Source of the DNA: Chromatiales bacterium
GTDB taxonomy: Bacteria > Pseudomonadota > Gammaproteobacteria > Poriferisulfidales > Oxydemutatoraceae
Assembly: GCA_014323925.1 (NCBI GenBank)
Contig: JACONC010000007.1
Coordinates: forward strand, 1-64,000
Direction: 5' to 3'
Length of the DNA: 64,000 bases
Below the pieces are notes generated by a model. The model made no database searches and was not told where the DNA came from. It saw only the letters and a program-made list of their open reading frames with translations. Both the position numbers and the translations under genes were made by a program. This document shows positions 26,602 through 36,259 of the stretch, piece by piece; the stretch's first letter is position 1, and each line of letters opens with the position of its first letter.

Positions 26602-27515
26602 TTAAAAGAGAGTTTTCATGCTAATTTCTCCGCAAATATACCTGTCTCGGAACTTACCATTAAAGCTTTCTACAAAAGCATTTTGAGTCGGTTTGCTGAG
26701 CTAAATATGTCAATTTCACTTGCTGACCCTGTCCCCAGTAAAACAGAGCTTTCGAGGTAAGTTGGGTAACGTTATCGCAAACGATACTGTCTGGTTTGCC
26801 ACGCAGGTCTATAAATTGAGATAAAGATTGTGCTACCTGCATGGTGCTGATTGAAACATCACAGATCTGAGTGATGTATTCGCAACTGAAATCGTCCACT
26901 CTATTGAGTACGCGAAATCGTCTACCATCACTCAGTTAGTCATGCATAAAATCCATTGACAAACGCTTATTCACTGTGGCCGGTGTTGGCATAATGCAAC
27001 GAGGATGATACAGTTTCTTGCGTCTTTTAGTCCTGAGTTGGAGTTTTGCCTGTGTATACAGACAATAGGTTCGTTTCTTATTCACCATCAGCCTTTCTCT
27101 CTTTAATAAGCCGTGCAACATCAAATAGCCATAGCGAGGATAAGTCTGTGCATGTTTGAGTAGTCGCTGCTTGAGCTGCTCATCTTTATCAGCGCACCTG
27201 CTACGATAACAGTAGACACTGCAGGTGATGCTTACTAGCCCACACGCTCTTCATCAGAGCTTTGGCTAACTCACGACAATGTCCTAGCTTTACCAATTTT
27301 TTGATAATGCCTCCTTCAAGCTCGCACGGATCCATTATCAATTCGGCTACCATCTTCTTCAGCTTGTTATTCTCAAATTCCAATGTATTCAGACGATTCG
27401 CCTCTGATACCTCCATACCACTATACTTCGCTCGGCATCTATAGAATGTCTGCTCTACTATACCTAGCTCTCGGCACATATCTACTACTTTTGCTCCATT
27501 AGGGATGAGGCATCA
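26602..27515 (-). pseudogene. Decayed IS3-family transposase
   Basis: Pieces of a fused OrfA/OrfB transposase are readable in order on the minus strand: VVDMCRELGIVEQTFYRCR (OrfA helix-turn-helix, 5' end missing), an IS3 HTH_21 part with YPRYGYLMLHGLL, RLSMDFMHD, then an in-frame TAA, RRFRVLNRVDDFSCEY, DNVTQLTSKAL (catalytic Asp), a frameshift, and KPTQNAFVESFNGKFRD (catalytic Glu). The protein ends soon after, so the C-terminus is also lost. At least one stop and two frameshifts show it is dead. I could not identify intact terminal inverted repeats. Confidence 0.88.
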
Positions 27516-27540
27516 TCATGCTCTGAGTAATAATAAAATT

Positions 27541-28716
27541 CTATAGTCCCAATCTGTTGAGTCCGTTCACCAATCGCTCCAAGCCTACCGTTAGTTGCGT
27601 AGCAGGCAGTGCGCCATACGAGATTCTGATGCAGTGTTTGTAATGTGCGCCGAAGGCATTGCCGGGTATCACAGCGACTTGGTAATCAGTAATTAGCTTT
27701 TCGATCATGGCAAAGTCGCAGTCTCGGTTTTGTAAAGCAACGAAGGTGTAGAGTGCACCTTCTGTAATCGGAGGCGTGATTATTTCTTGATGGGTGAGTT
27801 CGTTTAGCATCTGTTGACATAGCTGACGGTTGTAGGCGATCTGTTTTATATGCGCTTTGATATAGTCGGTTGCCGATCTGAGGCATTCTAATGCGGCGAA
27901 TTGGCAGATGGTAGGTGGGCATATTAATATATTGTCTTGTACTTTGTCGATGGCGGTCTCCAGTGTGCGCGGCACGACGGCATAGCCTATGCGCCACGAG
28001 GCGAGACCGTAACTTTTGGAAAAGGAGAACATGGAGATGGTGTGGGCGGCTGAGTCGGGCAATGAACCGGGTGAGAAATGGGGATGTTGCTGGTCTACGA
28101 ACTCCTCATACGCCTCGTCGCTGATATGATAGATCTGATGTTCGGCGCACAGCGCGTTGATGTCGCTGAGTGTCTGTGCTGAGTAGATGCGTCCGCTGGG
28201 GTTGTTCGGTGATATGCTAACGACCGCTCGGGTTTTGTCGGTAATCGCAGCTTCTATATGTGCTATCACTGGGTAATAGTCTGCATCAGTATCGGCTATC
28301 ACTGCTTTGCAGTTACACATCTCTATGGTCATTTTGTGGTTGAAATAATAGGGTGCCAGTAGGATGATTTCGTCGCCTACATCACACAATGCCAACACCA
28401 CGGCGTTGAACGCCATATTTGCACCAGCGGTTATGTATAAGCATTGCTCGTCGTTTAGCACGATATTATTTTTGCTTTTTAATTTTTCCGCTAATGCCGT
28501 TTGCAGTTCGTCCAATCCTGCAACCGGACCATATAAATGGTATGCTTTGTCGGACATCGTTTTTTCAGCGACTCGCATAACATTGGGTGGTGGTGGATAG
28601 TAGACAACACCTTGTCCTAAGGAGATGGTGCCGCGATGTTTACGCACCAGTGCATTGACTTGCGGGATAACAGCATCTTCTACGACTGCCATTCGTTGCG
28701 ATTCGGTTTTTATCAT
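27541..28716 (-). CDS. Pyridoxal-phosphate aminotransferase, class I/II
   Basis: 391 residues of the aspartate/aromatic aminotransferase superfamily. SISPNNPSGRIY, ISDEAYEEF and the Schiff-base lysine in SFSKSYGLASWRIGY are present, and the C-terminal IRISYGA carries the substrate-binding Arg. The exact substrate is not predictable. It is the last gene of an operon with the NorD-like and J-domain genes (10-base gap), an unexpected partnership. Confidence 0.88.
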   Translation of the reverse strand: MIKTESQRMAVVEDAVIPQVNALVRKHRGTISLGQGVVYYPPPPNVMRVAEKTMSDKAYHLYGPVAGLDELQTALAEKLKSKNNIVLNDEQCLYITAGANMAFNAVVLALCDVGDEIILLAPYYFNHKMTIEMCNCKAVIADTDADYYPVIAHIEAAITDKTRAVVSISPNNPSGRIYSAQTLSDINALCAEHQIYHISDEAYEEFVDQQHPHFSPGSLPDSAAHTISMFSFSKSYGLASWRIGYAVVPRTLETAIDKVQDNILICPPTICQFAALECLRSATDYIKAHIKQIAYNRQLCQQMLNELTHQEIITPPITEGALYTFVALQNRDCDFAMIEKLITDYQVAVIPGNAFGAHYKHCIRISYGALPATQLTVGLERLVNGLNRLGL

Positions 28717-28726
28717 CGTTGAGTGA

Positions 28727-30919
28727 TCAGCAAGTAATTTGACGGTAGATTTCAGCCATTCGGTACGGTAATTTTTCTATATCGTTGATAATTGAAAAGC
28801 GGGTATGACCATACATATAAGGTAGATATTCATGACCTGTTTTGTCTATGGTGATGCAGTGCGAGTGTATGCCGCATCGACGCAGTTCAATCAGAGCTTT
28901 ACGAGTATCTTCCACGCCGTAGCTATCGCGATAGCCGTCGGCATCGTCAGGCTTGCCATCGGACAGCACGATAAGTATTTTGGTTTTGGCATCATAGCGT
29001 TGCAGGTGTTCTCCGATATAACGAATCGCCGCACCCATCCGTGTATAAAGTTCGGCTTTGAGTGCGCTAATTCTTTTTTGTACCGCAGCATTGTAATCTT
29101 CATCTATTTGTTTGATGGGGTAGATTTTGCACTGCTTACGGGTATGACTGTTAAAACCGTAGATGGCATAGCGGTCACCTAAAATCTGTAATGACTCGCA
29201 CAGTAACAGCAAGGCCTCTTTTTCAAGCCGATTAATCCAACCGCGAGTTGAGGCACTCATGTCTATTAGGAACAACACTGCTACATCACGTTCCTCTTTG
29301 TTGGTTTTAATGAAAATATGGTCGTTGAGTTCCGATTTTATTGCCAGTGTATCTACTAGACTTTCAACTACCGCGTCAAGGTCTATTTCGTCTCCGTGAG
29401 TTTGCTTATACGATAGCCGATCGTCGTTGCGCAATGCTTCAAAGGTGCGGTGCAAGCGGCGGATTATGCCGTAGTGTTTGTTCAATGTTTGCTTGACAAA
29501 ATCAGGCTCACCTTCATCGGTTGATGCGATATAAATATGGCACCAATCTTTACGATATTTCTGTACTGCATGATCCCATTCGGGTAACATCAAATCGGCG
29601 ATGCCACCGGCAGTTGCCTCAGTGGGAGTGTCAGTGGTGGTAGTGGTTGCATTTTCGGATTCAGATTCTGCTAGTAGCTGTTCAGGTATCTTGCCTAAAT
29701 CTTGGCTTAGCTGTTCAAACATTTCAAGCAAGTCCTCTGGAATCTCTATATCTTCACCATCTAAGTTCAGCACGAAACCGTATTCATCAGGTGTTAGCGC
29801 TTGTTCGTAGAATTTCAAGGTGAACGGGCTGGAAGTTTTAGGTAGGATTTTATTTTGCTTTTGCAGCTGGCTACGCAGTTTGTCGAGCATCTGCGCCAGA
29901 TGTTTTTGATTGTCATCAACACGAGTTTTAATCGCCTTATAGACTCGACTGGGTCTGAAAACGCCATGGCAAGGGTATAGTTTAGGAAGCTGCTCTTGGT
30001 AAACTTCATCTATTAAAGCGATGCTGTCTTCGGCTCGGGCATTGTCTTGCGCCAGTCGTGTTTGTGCAGCTTGCCAGGCAGGTGTGTCGGGTGGTTGCCA
30101 AAGCGTACCGTAGAGCTTACTTTCCAATCGTATAATGCCAGGTAGCATACTTTTTAGACAGTGTGTCAAGCGAACAGTCTCTAAAGCATGGAATGAGGCG
30201 ACTGCGTGTTCGGGGTCTTGGTGTTCGTAGAGTAGTTGCGGTATATCTATACGCCAGGTGCCGAACCAGCTTTGTGCCCAAAGATAGGTCGCCGCTAATT
30301 TATAAAAGCTGAAGTTTTGATCGGTGCTATTAAAAGCAGCATATTGTTCAGGCAAATAGAGGGTTGTAGTATCGGTATAAAGTTCGCTATCTGCTGTGAC
30401 CTTCAGTTTGGCACCACCGTATCCGGTAATTAAATGCTCTATCACTGGGCGTACTTGCTCAAGCATTACTGCGCTAGGTTCAGGTTGAAGCGATGAAACA
30501 TAATCCTCGGTTTGCGCGAGATATTTTATCGCCTCAGTGATACTCTTCTGTTGCGCAAGCGATTTGATATCGTTAACCCACACTTGCCAATTTTTCTCAT
30601 TTAGATCTTTTAACGCAACAACTGCTTTACAGCAGAACTCGTGGGTGAGTTCGGTTGATATATTGCTCAGTTGTTCGGCTGCCTCTAGTAAACGTAGTTG
30701 ATCACTCATGCCAAAGTGGGTGAGTGCTTTTGCAGTTTGAAATAGTTCGGATAAATCTTTGTTTGGTAAATCTATCAGAATCTCCAAGCGAGTTTGTATT
30801 TCTCGCTCACCCATTCCACCATAGTCGGTCGACGATGCGGCGCGCACCACGGTGTGCGATGCATTGATACCGTGATATCGTGCTGATAGGTAGTCTAGTG
30901 CTCTTTTAAGATAGCGCAT
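28727..30919 (-). CDS. NorD/CbbO-family von Willebrand factor A protein
   Basis: 730 residues. The C-terminal 190 form a VWA domain with a MIDAS DMSAS motif, YTRMGAAIRYIGEHL and LSDGKPDDADGYRDSYGVED, a combination typical of NorD and CbbO. These act with a MoxR-type AAA+ protein (NorQ/CbbQ) to activate metalloenzymes such as nitric oxide reductase or Rubisco. The N-terminal 500 residues are mainly helical and unrecognised, with an acidic Thr-rich stretch near 430. No AAA+ partner, nor genes or cbb genes are present here, so the client is unknown. Gap to the upstream J-domain gene: 3 bases. Confidence 0.85.
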   Translation of the reverse strand: MRYLKRALDYLSARYHGINASHTVVRAASSTDYGGMGEREIQTRLEILIDLPNKDLSELFQTAKALTHFGMSDQLRLLEAAEQLSNISTELTHEFCCKAVVALKDLNEKNWQVWVNDIKSLAQQKSITEAIKYLAQTEDYVSSLQPEPSAVMLEQVRPVIEHLITGYGGAKLKVTADSELYTDTTTLYLPEQYAAFNSTDQNFSFYKLAATYLWAQSWFGTWRIDIPQLLYEHQDPEHAVASFHALETVRLTHCLKSMLPGIIRLESKLYGTLWQPPDTPAWQAAQTRLAQDNARAEDSIALIDEVYQEQLPKLYPCHGVFRPSRVYKAIKTRVDDNQKHLAQMLDKLRSQLQKQNKILPKTSSPFTLKFYEQALTPDEYGFVLNLDGEDIEIPEDLLEMFEQLSQDLGKIPEQLLAESESENATTTTTDTPTEATAGGIADLMLPEWDHAVQKYRKDWCHIYIASTDEGEPDFVKQTLNKHYGIIRRLHRTFEALRNDDRLSYKQTHGDEIDLDAVVESLVDTLAIKSELNDHIFIKTNKEERDVAVLFLIDMSASTRGWINRLEKEALLLLCESLQILGDRYAIYGFNSHTRKQCKIYPIKQIDEDYNAAVQKRISALKAELYTRMGAAIRYIGEHLQRYDAKTKILIVLSDGKPDDADGYRDSYGVEDTRKALIELRRCGIHSHCITIDKTGHEYLPYMYGHTRFSIINDIEKLPYRMAEIYRQITC

Positions 30920-30922
30920 CGT

Positions 30923-31567
30923 TCATAGCTCCTCTAACAAAATCCGCTTGGCATCGTTGATCATTGCTGCCATATAAGGAGTACCGCCACGGTCAGGGTG
31001 GAATTTTTGCATCAATTTACGGTGTGCTTGTGTGATCTGCTCGCGCGAAGCACCCGCTTCTAAACCTAAAATTTTATATGCTTCTTTGCTAGTGATATTT
31101 TTAGGCGCACCACCTTGTTGCGTGCTATGAGGTCGTCTATTGAAGTACGCTTCAACGAAGCTCGCTGCCTGCGGGTCTCGTTGTTTCAAAATTTCTATCA
31201 GCTTGCGCATTTCTTGATTGTTGAGTGAAGCTAAACGGTAGAGTAAGTTTTGCACCATCTCTGGCGAGGCATTTGCCGAATTATGTCTAGAGAAGCCGGC
31301 GCCGCCGCGTTTTATCGTTTGATACAGACCCAGGAGCAAGGGTGTCCAACGTAAAAAGGAAAATAGCTTTATTAGAAGAGGCAACGCTACTCCGCCAGCT
31401 GCAACGAACCAGTGTAGTCTGCCAGTGGCAGCCATACCTACGAGTAGGGCAGCTATCAGATATAAATAATAACGTAAGCGATTTTCTTTAGGTTGTAGTC
31501 TAATCCAACGGATCAATAACAACCCGATGACAATAGTCGCAATGGTAAGTAGTATATATAGATACAT
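30923..31567 (-). CDS. Membrane-anchored J-domain protein
   Basis: 214 residues: two or three N-terminal membrane segments (about 2-19, 33-50, 52-74), a linker, and a C-terminal J domain (about 162-214) with YKILGLEAGASREQIT and the HPD motif in FHPDRGG. The layout resembles type III J proteins such as the mitochondrial Pam18/Tim14, with a C-terminal J domain facing the cytoplasm, which would recruit DnaK to the membrane. First gene of the operon with the NorD-like and aminotransferase genes. Confidence 0.87.
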   Translation of the reverse strand: MYLYILLTIATIVIGLLLIRWIRLQPKENRLRYYLYLIAALLVGMAATGRLHWFVAAGGVALPLLIKLFSFLRWTPLLLGLYQTIKRGGAGFSRHNSANASPEMVQNLLYRLASLNNQEMRKLIEILKQRDPQAASFVEAYFNRRPHSTQQGGAPKNITSKEAYKILGLEAGASREQITQAHRKLMQKFHPDRGGTPYMAAMINDAKRILLEEL

Positions 31568-31721
31568 GATGCAAGCTAAAAACTTAGTTGTTTATTATAC
31601 AGTGTGATAAATCTGCTACTGGAGTCGTACGATTTGTAAATCTACTAGGGTTTGGCTGGTAATTATGGTATGTTACTCGCTATTTAATAGTGAATATTCT
31701 GCGGCTTTTGGGGGATGTAGT

Positions 31722-31952
31722 ATGCATATTAGTGAAATAGTAGAGAAGGGTGCTATTCTCTTCCTTGATAAAGAAAGCGATATATTGATTACTTGGGACG
31801 GACAGATAAATTTTGCGGTTTATGCCGGGAAGTTTGACGGTGATTACGATTTGCTCGACGAGTTTTATAAAGATATCAAAAGCATGGCGGCAGCTCGTGA
31901 GGTTGCGAAAATGTGGTTTCAAGATCACTCTATCTATAGCCCAGGACCCTGA
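31722..31952 (+). CDS. Small protein of unknown function
   Basis: 76 residues from the ATG at 31722, chosen over an ATG at 31665 because GGGGGA lies 7-8 bases upstream. Acidic, with a beta-like N-terminal half (GAILFLDKESDILITWDGQ) and a helical second half (AAREVAKMWFQDH). No family recognised. It ends 13 bases before fabI and is probably cotranscribed with it. Confidence 0.5.
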   Translation: MHISEIVEKGAILFLDKESDILITWDGQINFAVYAGKFDGDYDLLDEFYKDIKSMAAAREVAKMWFQDHSIYSPGP

Positions 31953-31965
31953 CTAAAGGCTAAAA

Positions 31966-32751
31966 ATGGGAATGCTAGATGGCAGATGTGCGTTACTGAC
32001 TGGAGTGGCGACTAAACATTCAATCGCCTGGGGTATTACTCGTAGCCTTGCTCGCGAAGGGGCGCGCATTGTGCTTGCGTACCAAAACGAAAAACTTAAA
32101 AGCAGAGTCGAAAAGCTCGCTGCCGAATGTAATGCCGAGATGATACTGCCGTGCGATGTTCAGAACGACGCCGAGATAGAAGAGTTGTTTCGCAGCTTAA
32201 AACAAAACTGGCCAAAGCTAGATATATTGGTGCATTCTATTGCTTATGCGCCACGCGAAGAATTAAACGGTGAGTTTCTTGACCATAGTACCAGAGATGG
32301 CTTTAATACCGCTCACGAAATAAGTTGCTACAGCTTGGTTGCTCTTGCGCAGCACGCAAGAGCAATGATGAAAGGTGGTGAGGGTGCAATGTTAACATTG
32401 AGCTACCTAGGAGCCGAGCGGGTGGTGCCGAATTATAATGTTATGGGATTGGCGAAAGCGAGTTTGGAGGCAGCGGTGCGCTATCTTGCAGTAGGGTTAG
32501 GTAAGGACGGTATACGCATCAATGCGATTTCTGCAGGTCCGATAAAAACTTTAGCTGCTTCCGGTATTGCGGGCTTTCGCGAAATGCTGGATTATGTAGA
32601 AAAGAATGCCCCACTGTGCCGCAATGTAAGCATTGAAGAAGTCGGCGATGTGGCAGCATTTCTATGCTCCGAGATGGCACGCGCTATAACTGGTGAAGTG
32701 ATACATGTAGATTCAGGCTATCATTTGTTGGGTATGCACCGCACACCTTAA
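31966..32751 (+). CDS. fabI: Enoyl-[acyl-carrier-protein] reductase
   Basis: NADH-dependent last reduction step of type II fatty acid elongation. 261 residues, short-chain dehydrogenase fold with GVATKHSIAWGI near the N-terminus, HSIAYAPRE, LSYLGAERVVPNYNVMGLAK (split by family as the Tyr-x6-Lys pair: Y and K of YNVMGLAK) and ISAGPIKTLAASGI. These are FabI rather than FabG features. Triclosan-type inhibitors would be expected to bind. Confidence 0.94.
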   Translation: MGMLDGRCALLTGVATKHSIAWGITRSLAREGARIVLAYQNEKLKSRVEKLAAECNAEMILPCDVQNDAEIEELFRSLKQNWPKLDILVHSIAYAPREELNGEFLDHSTRDGFNTAHEISCYSLVALAQHARAMMKGGEGAMLTLSYLGAERVVPNYNVMGLAKASLEAAVRYLAVGLGKDGIRINAISAGPIKTLAASGIAGFREMLDYVEKNAPLCRNVSIEEVGDVAAFLCSEMARAITGEVIHVDSGYHLLGMHRTP

Positions 32752-32928
32752 GCTACTCTACACTTTGTGCCTATGCAGTGACAAGTGCGGTGACAAGAAT
32801 TATCAGTGCAGTAAAAATCACTATCATCAATCCCTATACTATAGTAGCCTAAGGTAGCCGCAGATAGCTGCGTGCTAGAGGTGTGCATAAATGCATGGTG
32901 GGAATGGCGCTACAACGGCGCATTAATA

Positions 32929-34191
32929 TTAGGCGCGAACTGGCCTGAGCGGTTCGTTTCTTGCTAACACGGCGACCGCAGTGGAGTCGCTATAAACATT
33001 GACGCTGGTACGGCACATGTCAAGCACTCGGTCTACCGCAAGTATCAATGCTATGCCTTCCATGGGTAGTTGAAGTGCAGTCAGAATCAGGGTGATTGCA
33101 ACTAGGCTTGCAGCTGGCACCCCAGCAACACCTATAGAGGTCATTAGTGCTAGCACCACTATCGTAAACTGGGCAGTGAAGCTTAAATCTACGCCGTACA
33201 TTTGAGCGATAAAAATCACTGCAACACATTCGTAGAGTGCGGTGCCGTCCATGTTAATAGTAGCCCCCAGAGGTAATACAAAACTGCTAGCCTCTTTGGA
33301 GGCTTTCACTCTATTTCTTGCACAGTTGATAGTGAGTGGCAGAGTAGATGATGATGAGGCGGTAGAAAATGCCATCAATACTGCTGGCATCATAGCTCTT
33401 AAATATAAATAGGGATTTACTCCTGCGACGAGATAGAGTATCAGCGGCAGTACTATTAGAAAATGTATAGCTAGTCCACCTAGCACGGTTAGGAAAAATT
33501 GTAGCAGTAGTACAAAGACCCCAAGTCCCGATGTCATAACGACTTTTCCGACCAGTGCAAAAACGCCATAAGGTGAGAATTTGATAATCCATAATGTGAT
33601 TTTCATCATAGTCTCGTTGAATGCGGTCCAGAAATTCAACATAGGGGATCGTAATTTAGCTTTTAATCTAGCTAGAAAAATACCAAATACTGCGGCGAAG
33701 AATATGATGCCTAATAACTGTCCCTCGGCGGCTGCCAAGACGATATTGGTCGGTATCATGCGTAGAAAAATACCAAATAAGCTCGTTTCCTCTTGTTTTT
33801 CTAAGCTACGCACGACAGCATCGTGCTCGGCGGATAGGTCACCCAGTTTAGCAAGACCGTCATCGATCAATCCGGGCTGGATAAGATTAACCAGCATGAG
33901 CCCTACGAGTATAGATACAGTACTGGTAAATACATAGTAGACCATGATTTTGACGCCCATACGAGCGAAATTATTCTTGGCTGCAACACCCGTAACTCCG
34001 ACTATGATCGAAGAAAATATCAGCGGTACGACAATCATTTTCAGGGCATTTAAGAAAAGCTTACCGAAAAAATCTAGTATGTCGTGTATGACAACGCCGA
34101 ATAATTCGGTTTGTTCATTAGTCAGCGAGCCTAGGATTACGGCAAGTGCTAGCGCAATAAATATCTGTATATGTAAAGCTGGTGCTTTCAT
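32929..34191 (-). CDS. Dicarboxylate/amino acid:cation symporter (DAACS family)
   Basis: 420 residues with eight or more hydrophobic segments and the two re-entrant hairpin signatures of the GltP/DctA family: ASSSSTLPLT (hairpin 1) and GATINMDGTALY (NMDG motif, segment 7). Glutamate, aspartate or C4-dicarboxylates are the likely substrates, driven by proton or sodium; the family residues do not let me decide. It begins 9 bases after the ppiD stop and may be read through from ppiD. Confidence 0.9.
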   Translation of the reverse strand: MKAPALHIQIFIALALAVILGSLTNEQTELFGVVIHDILDFFGKLFLNALKMIVVPLIFSSIIVGVTGVAAKNNFARMGVKIMVYYVFTSTVSILVGLMLVNLIQPGLIDDGLAKLGDLSAEHDAVVRSLEKQEETSLFGIFLRMIPTNIVLAAAEGQLLGIIFFAAVFGIFLARLKAKLRSPMLNFWTAFNETMMKITLWIIKFSPYGVFALVGKVVMTSGLGVFVLLLQFFLTVLGGLAIHFLIVLPLILYLVAGVNPYLYLRAMMPAVLMAFSTASSSSTLPLTINCARNRVKASKEASSFVLPLGATINMDGTALYECVAVIFIAQMYGVDLSFTAQFTIVVLALMTSIGVAGVPAASLVAITLILTALQLPMEGIALILAVDRVLDMCRTSVNVYSDSTAVAVLARNEPLRPVRA

Positions 34192-34200
34192 TGCTTGTTG

Positions 34201-36219
34201 TTATCTATCGCTACTTGCGTTGCGTTGCTGAGTGCTTTCATCTTCGACGGTATCTGTTTCGCTGTCTTCCTCAGTATTTACGCTTTCGTCGGTTTCTTCC
34301 TCATTGCTTGTCTCAGTGCTTTCATTTTCTTCCTCTTCGTCTTCGTCTTTCCCTACATTGATTTCCACATCATGGAAGTCTTGCAGGCTTTCCAATAGCG
34401 CAACGGCTTCGCGATTTTTTAACGAATATATGACGGTAGTTTGAGAGGTTTCTTTGCCTGCTTGAATATCAAGCAACTCGATCAGAGCATGGTCATTGTT
34501 ATAGTTAAAATCCATCTGCAGAGATTGGTATAGAGGAAGTTCACTAGAAGGTAGTGCTGAGAAACTTTTCTCTACGATAGGGCGAGGTATCGAAGTCTCA
34601 TTGCGTTTGATATAGCCGGGGTCTTCAACTGTCCAGCGATTTTCGGTAGCCAGAGTATCTAAGTCTGTGTTGCCAGCTTGTATCTCTTGAATCCACTGAG
34701 CAGTGTTTTCACGAATTTTGTTATAAGCTTGTTGTAGTATCAGATTGGTAATAACATCTTGCAGTGCATCTTCAAACGATAATTGTACTGAGGGTTGAGT
34801 ACCCGTTATACCGACGAAGAAAGCTCTTCTTCCTGGCTCTACCTCTATTAATCCAGTGTTGGTTCTTCCACCTTGTATTATTTCCGAGATTACTGTGGCT
34901 CTGATGCTTGGGTCTGCCAGGATGCTCTCTTGCTTGTTGAGATCTATGAAACCAGTGCTTTGCTTCTCGTAGCCCAAATTCGCTCTCACCGTACTGAAAA
35001 AGCCAGGCTCATCTTCAAACAAAAGCAAGTCTAATCTTTCAATCAAACCGGCGTAGCGTATACTAGCTCTTTGATATTTTATATCGCTGATTAATTCCTT
35101 GCGAACTTTCTTAAATGGTTTTTGTTCGGCTTCAGTGAGTTTGAGCAACTCAAAGATTTGGATGCCGTATTGGGTAGATATGGGATTGGTGTATTCTCCT
35201 TCAGCTAATTGCAAGACCGCATCGCGTACTTCGTCGTTGTCCAGTTCGTCGGCAGTCAATTCAGGGAGGATGCCGCCGCTTTCGGCAGTCAAGATATCGT
35301 CGGAATAGGTGCGGGCAAGGTCTGCAAAGTCAGCACCTTCTAAAAGCTCTAGATATAATTCATCGGCTTGTGAGCGTGCTTCGTCAGCGCTACGTTCATC
35401 GGTAGATATGAGAATATGACGCAAGTCGAATTTCTCTGGATAAAGATAATCACCGGCGCGTTCCTCGTAGTACTGTCGAGCTTCATCAGGCGTTACAATC
35501 TCTTCGGCTTCTAGTTTATCCATACTTATTTCTAAGTAATCAAATCTCGCCTTATAGGGTGATTGATATAATTCCATATTGGCGTCGTAGTGTGCTTGCG
35601 CTTGGTCAGTGTCTATGCTGTCGGGTTCAACGAAGTAGCTATAGTTCATAGTGAGGTAGCGTATTTTTCTACTCTGATCTGCAAGCTGTATGTAGCGCTC
35701 GCGTTCGCTGGGTAACACAAAGCTACTACTTTGTAGCATGTCTATAAATAGTTCTTTTTTTAGGTCTTCTCTTTGTATCCGTTCATAATCGGTTACGCTA
35801 TAGCCGCTACGGGCGAGCAAATCCCTGTAAAGGTTTGCGTCAAAACTTTGGTTTTGCCTGAATTCTGGTCTGTTCCTGATAAACTCTGCGAGATCTCCGT
35901 CGGTAGCTTGCAGGTTATACTTGTTGATTGCTAGGATCATCAACTGCTGACTGACTATTTCACTGACGACGCTATCTTTGATTTCATCTTCGTCAAACCT
36001 AACATTAGCTTGAGTTTGTTCTAATTGTCTTCTTTTCTCTATAACTGCTTGTTCAAATTGAAACTCACTAATTTCTTGATCGTCTATCGCAATAGCGGTA
36101 GGGGAACTATCTAAGCCAAAGTATTGTTGTATGCCCCATAGTGCGAAAGGAATGGAGATTACTATAACGATTGCATAAGCAATCCAGCCAGTCGCTTTAT
36201 CTCTAATTTTCGTCAGCAT
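34201..36219 (-). CDS. ppiD: Periplasmic folding chaperone PpiD (SurA-N and rotamase domains)
   Basis: 672 residues anchored by one N-terminal membrane helix (about 12-32) with the bulk in the periplasm. A SurA_N-like chaperone region follows, then a PpiC-type parvulin domain (about 255-350, with FDLRHILIST and ADFADLARTYSDD), then a C-terminal region. The last 50 residues are almost only Glu, Asp, Ser and Thr, an unusual extension. It helps proteins leaving the Sec translocon. Position after hupB and the tRNAs matches the lon-hupB-ppiD order. Confidence 0.92.
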   Translation of the reverse strand: MLTKIRDKATGWIAYAIVIVISIPFALWGIQQYFGLDSSPTAIAIDDQEISEFQFEQAVIEKRRQLEQTQANVRFDEDEIKDSVVSEIVSQQLMILAINKYNLQATDGDLAEFIRNRPEFRQNQSFDANLYRDLLARSGYSVTDYERIQREDLKKELFIDMLQSSSFVLPSERERYIQLADQSRKIRYLTMNYSYFVEPDSIDTDQAQAHYDANMELYQSPYKARFDYLEISMDKLEAEEIVTPDEARQYYEERAGDYLYPEKFDLRHILISTDERSADEARSQADELYLELLEGADFADLARTYSDDILTAESGGILPELTADELDNDEVRDAVLQLAEGEYTNPISTQYGIQIFELLKLTEAEQKPFKKVRKELISDIKYQRASIRYAGLIERLDLLLFEDEPGFFSTVRANLGYEKQSTGFIDLNKQESILADPSIRATVISEIIQGGRTNTGLIEVEPGRRAFFVGITGTQPSVQLSFEDALQDVITNLILQQAYNKIRENTAQWIQEIQAGNTDLDTLATENRWTVEDPGYIKRNETSIPRPIVEKSFSALPSSELPLYQSLQMDFNYNNDHALIELLDIQAGKETSQTTVIYSLKNREAVALLESLQDFHDVEINVGKDEDEEEENESTETSNEEETDESVNTEEDSETDTVEDESTQQRNASSDR

Positions 36220-36259
36220 TTTCTATTAGCAATCAAAGTATCATTCGGTTGATAAGATA

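Noticed and set aside
24190-27540. Prophage
   Set aside because: Only the KilA-N gene is phage-like; no integrase, structural, lysis or attachment sites are visible.
28727-30919. NorD as proof of denitrification
   Set aside because: No nitric oxide reductase genes are in the window, and the family also serves Rubisco and other clients.
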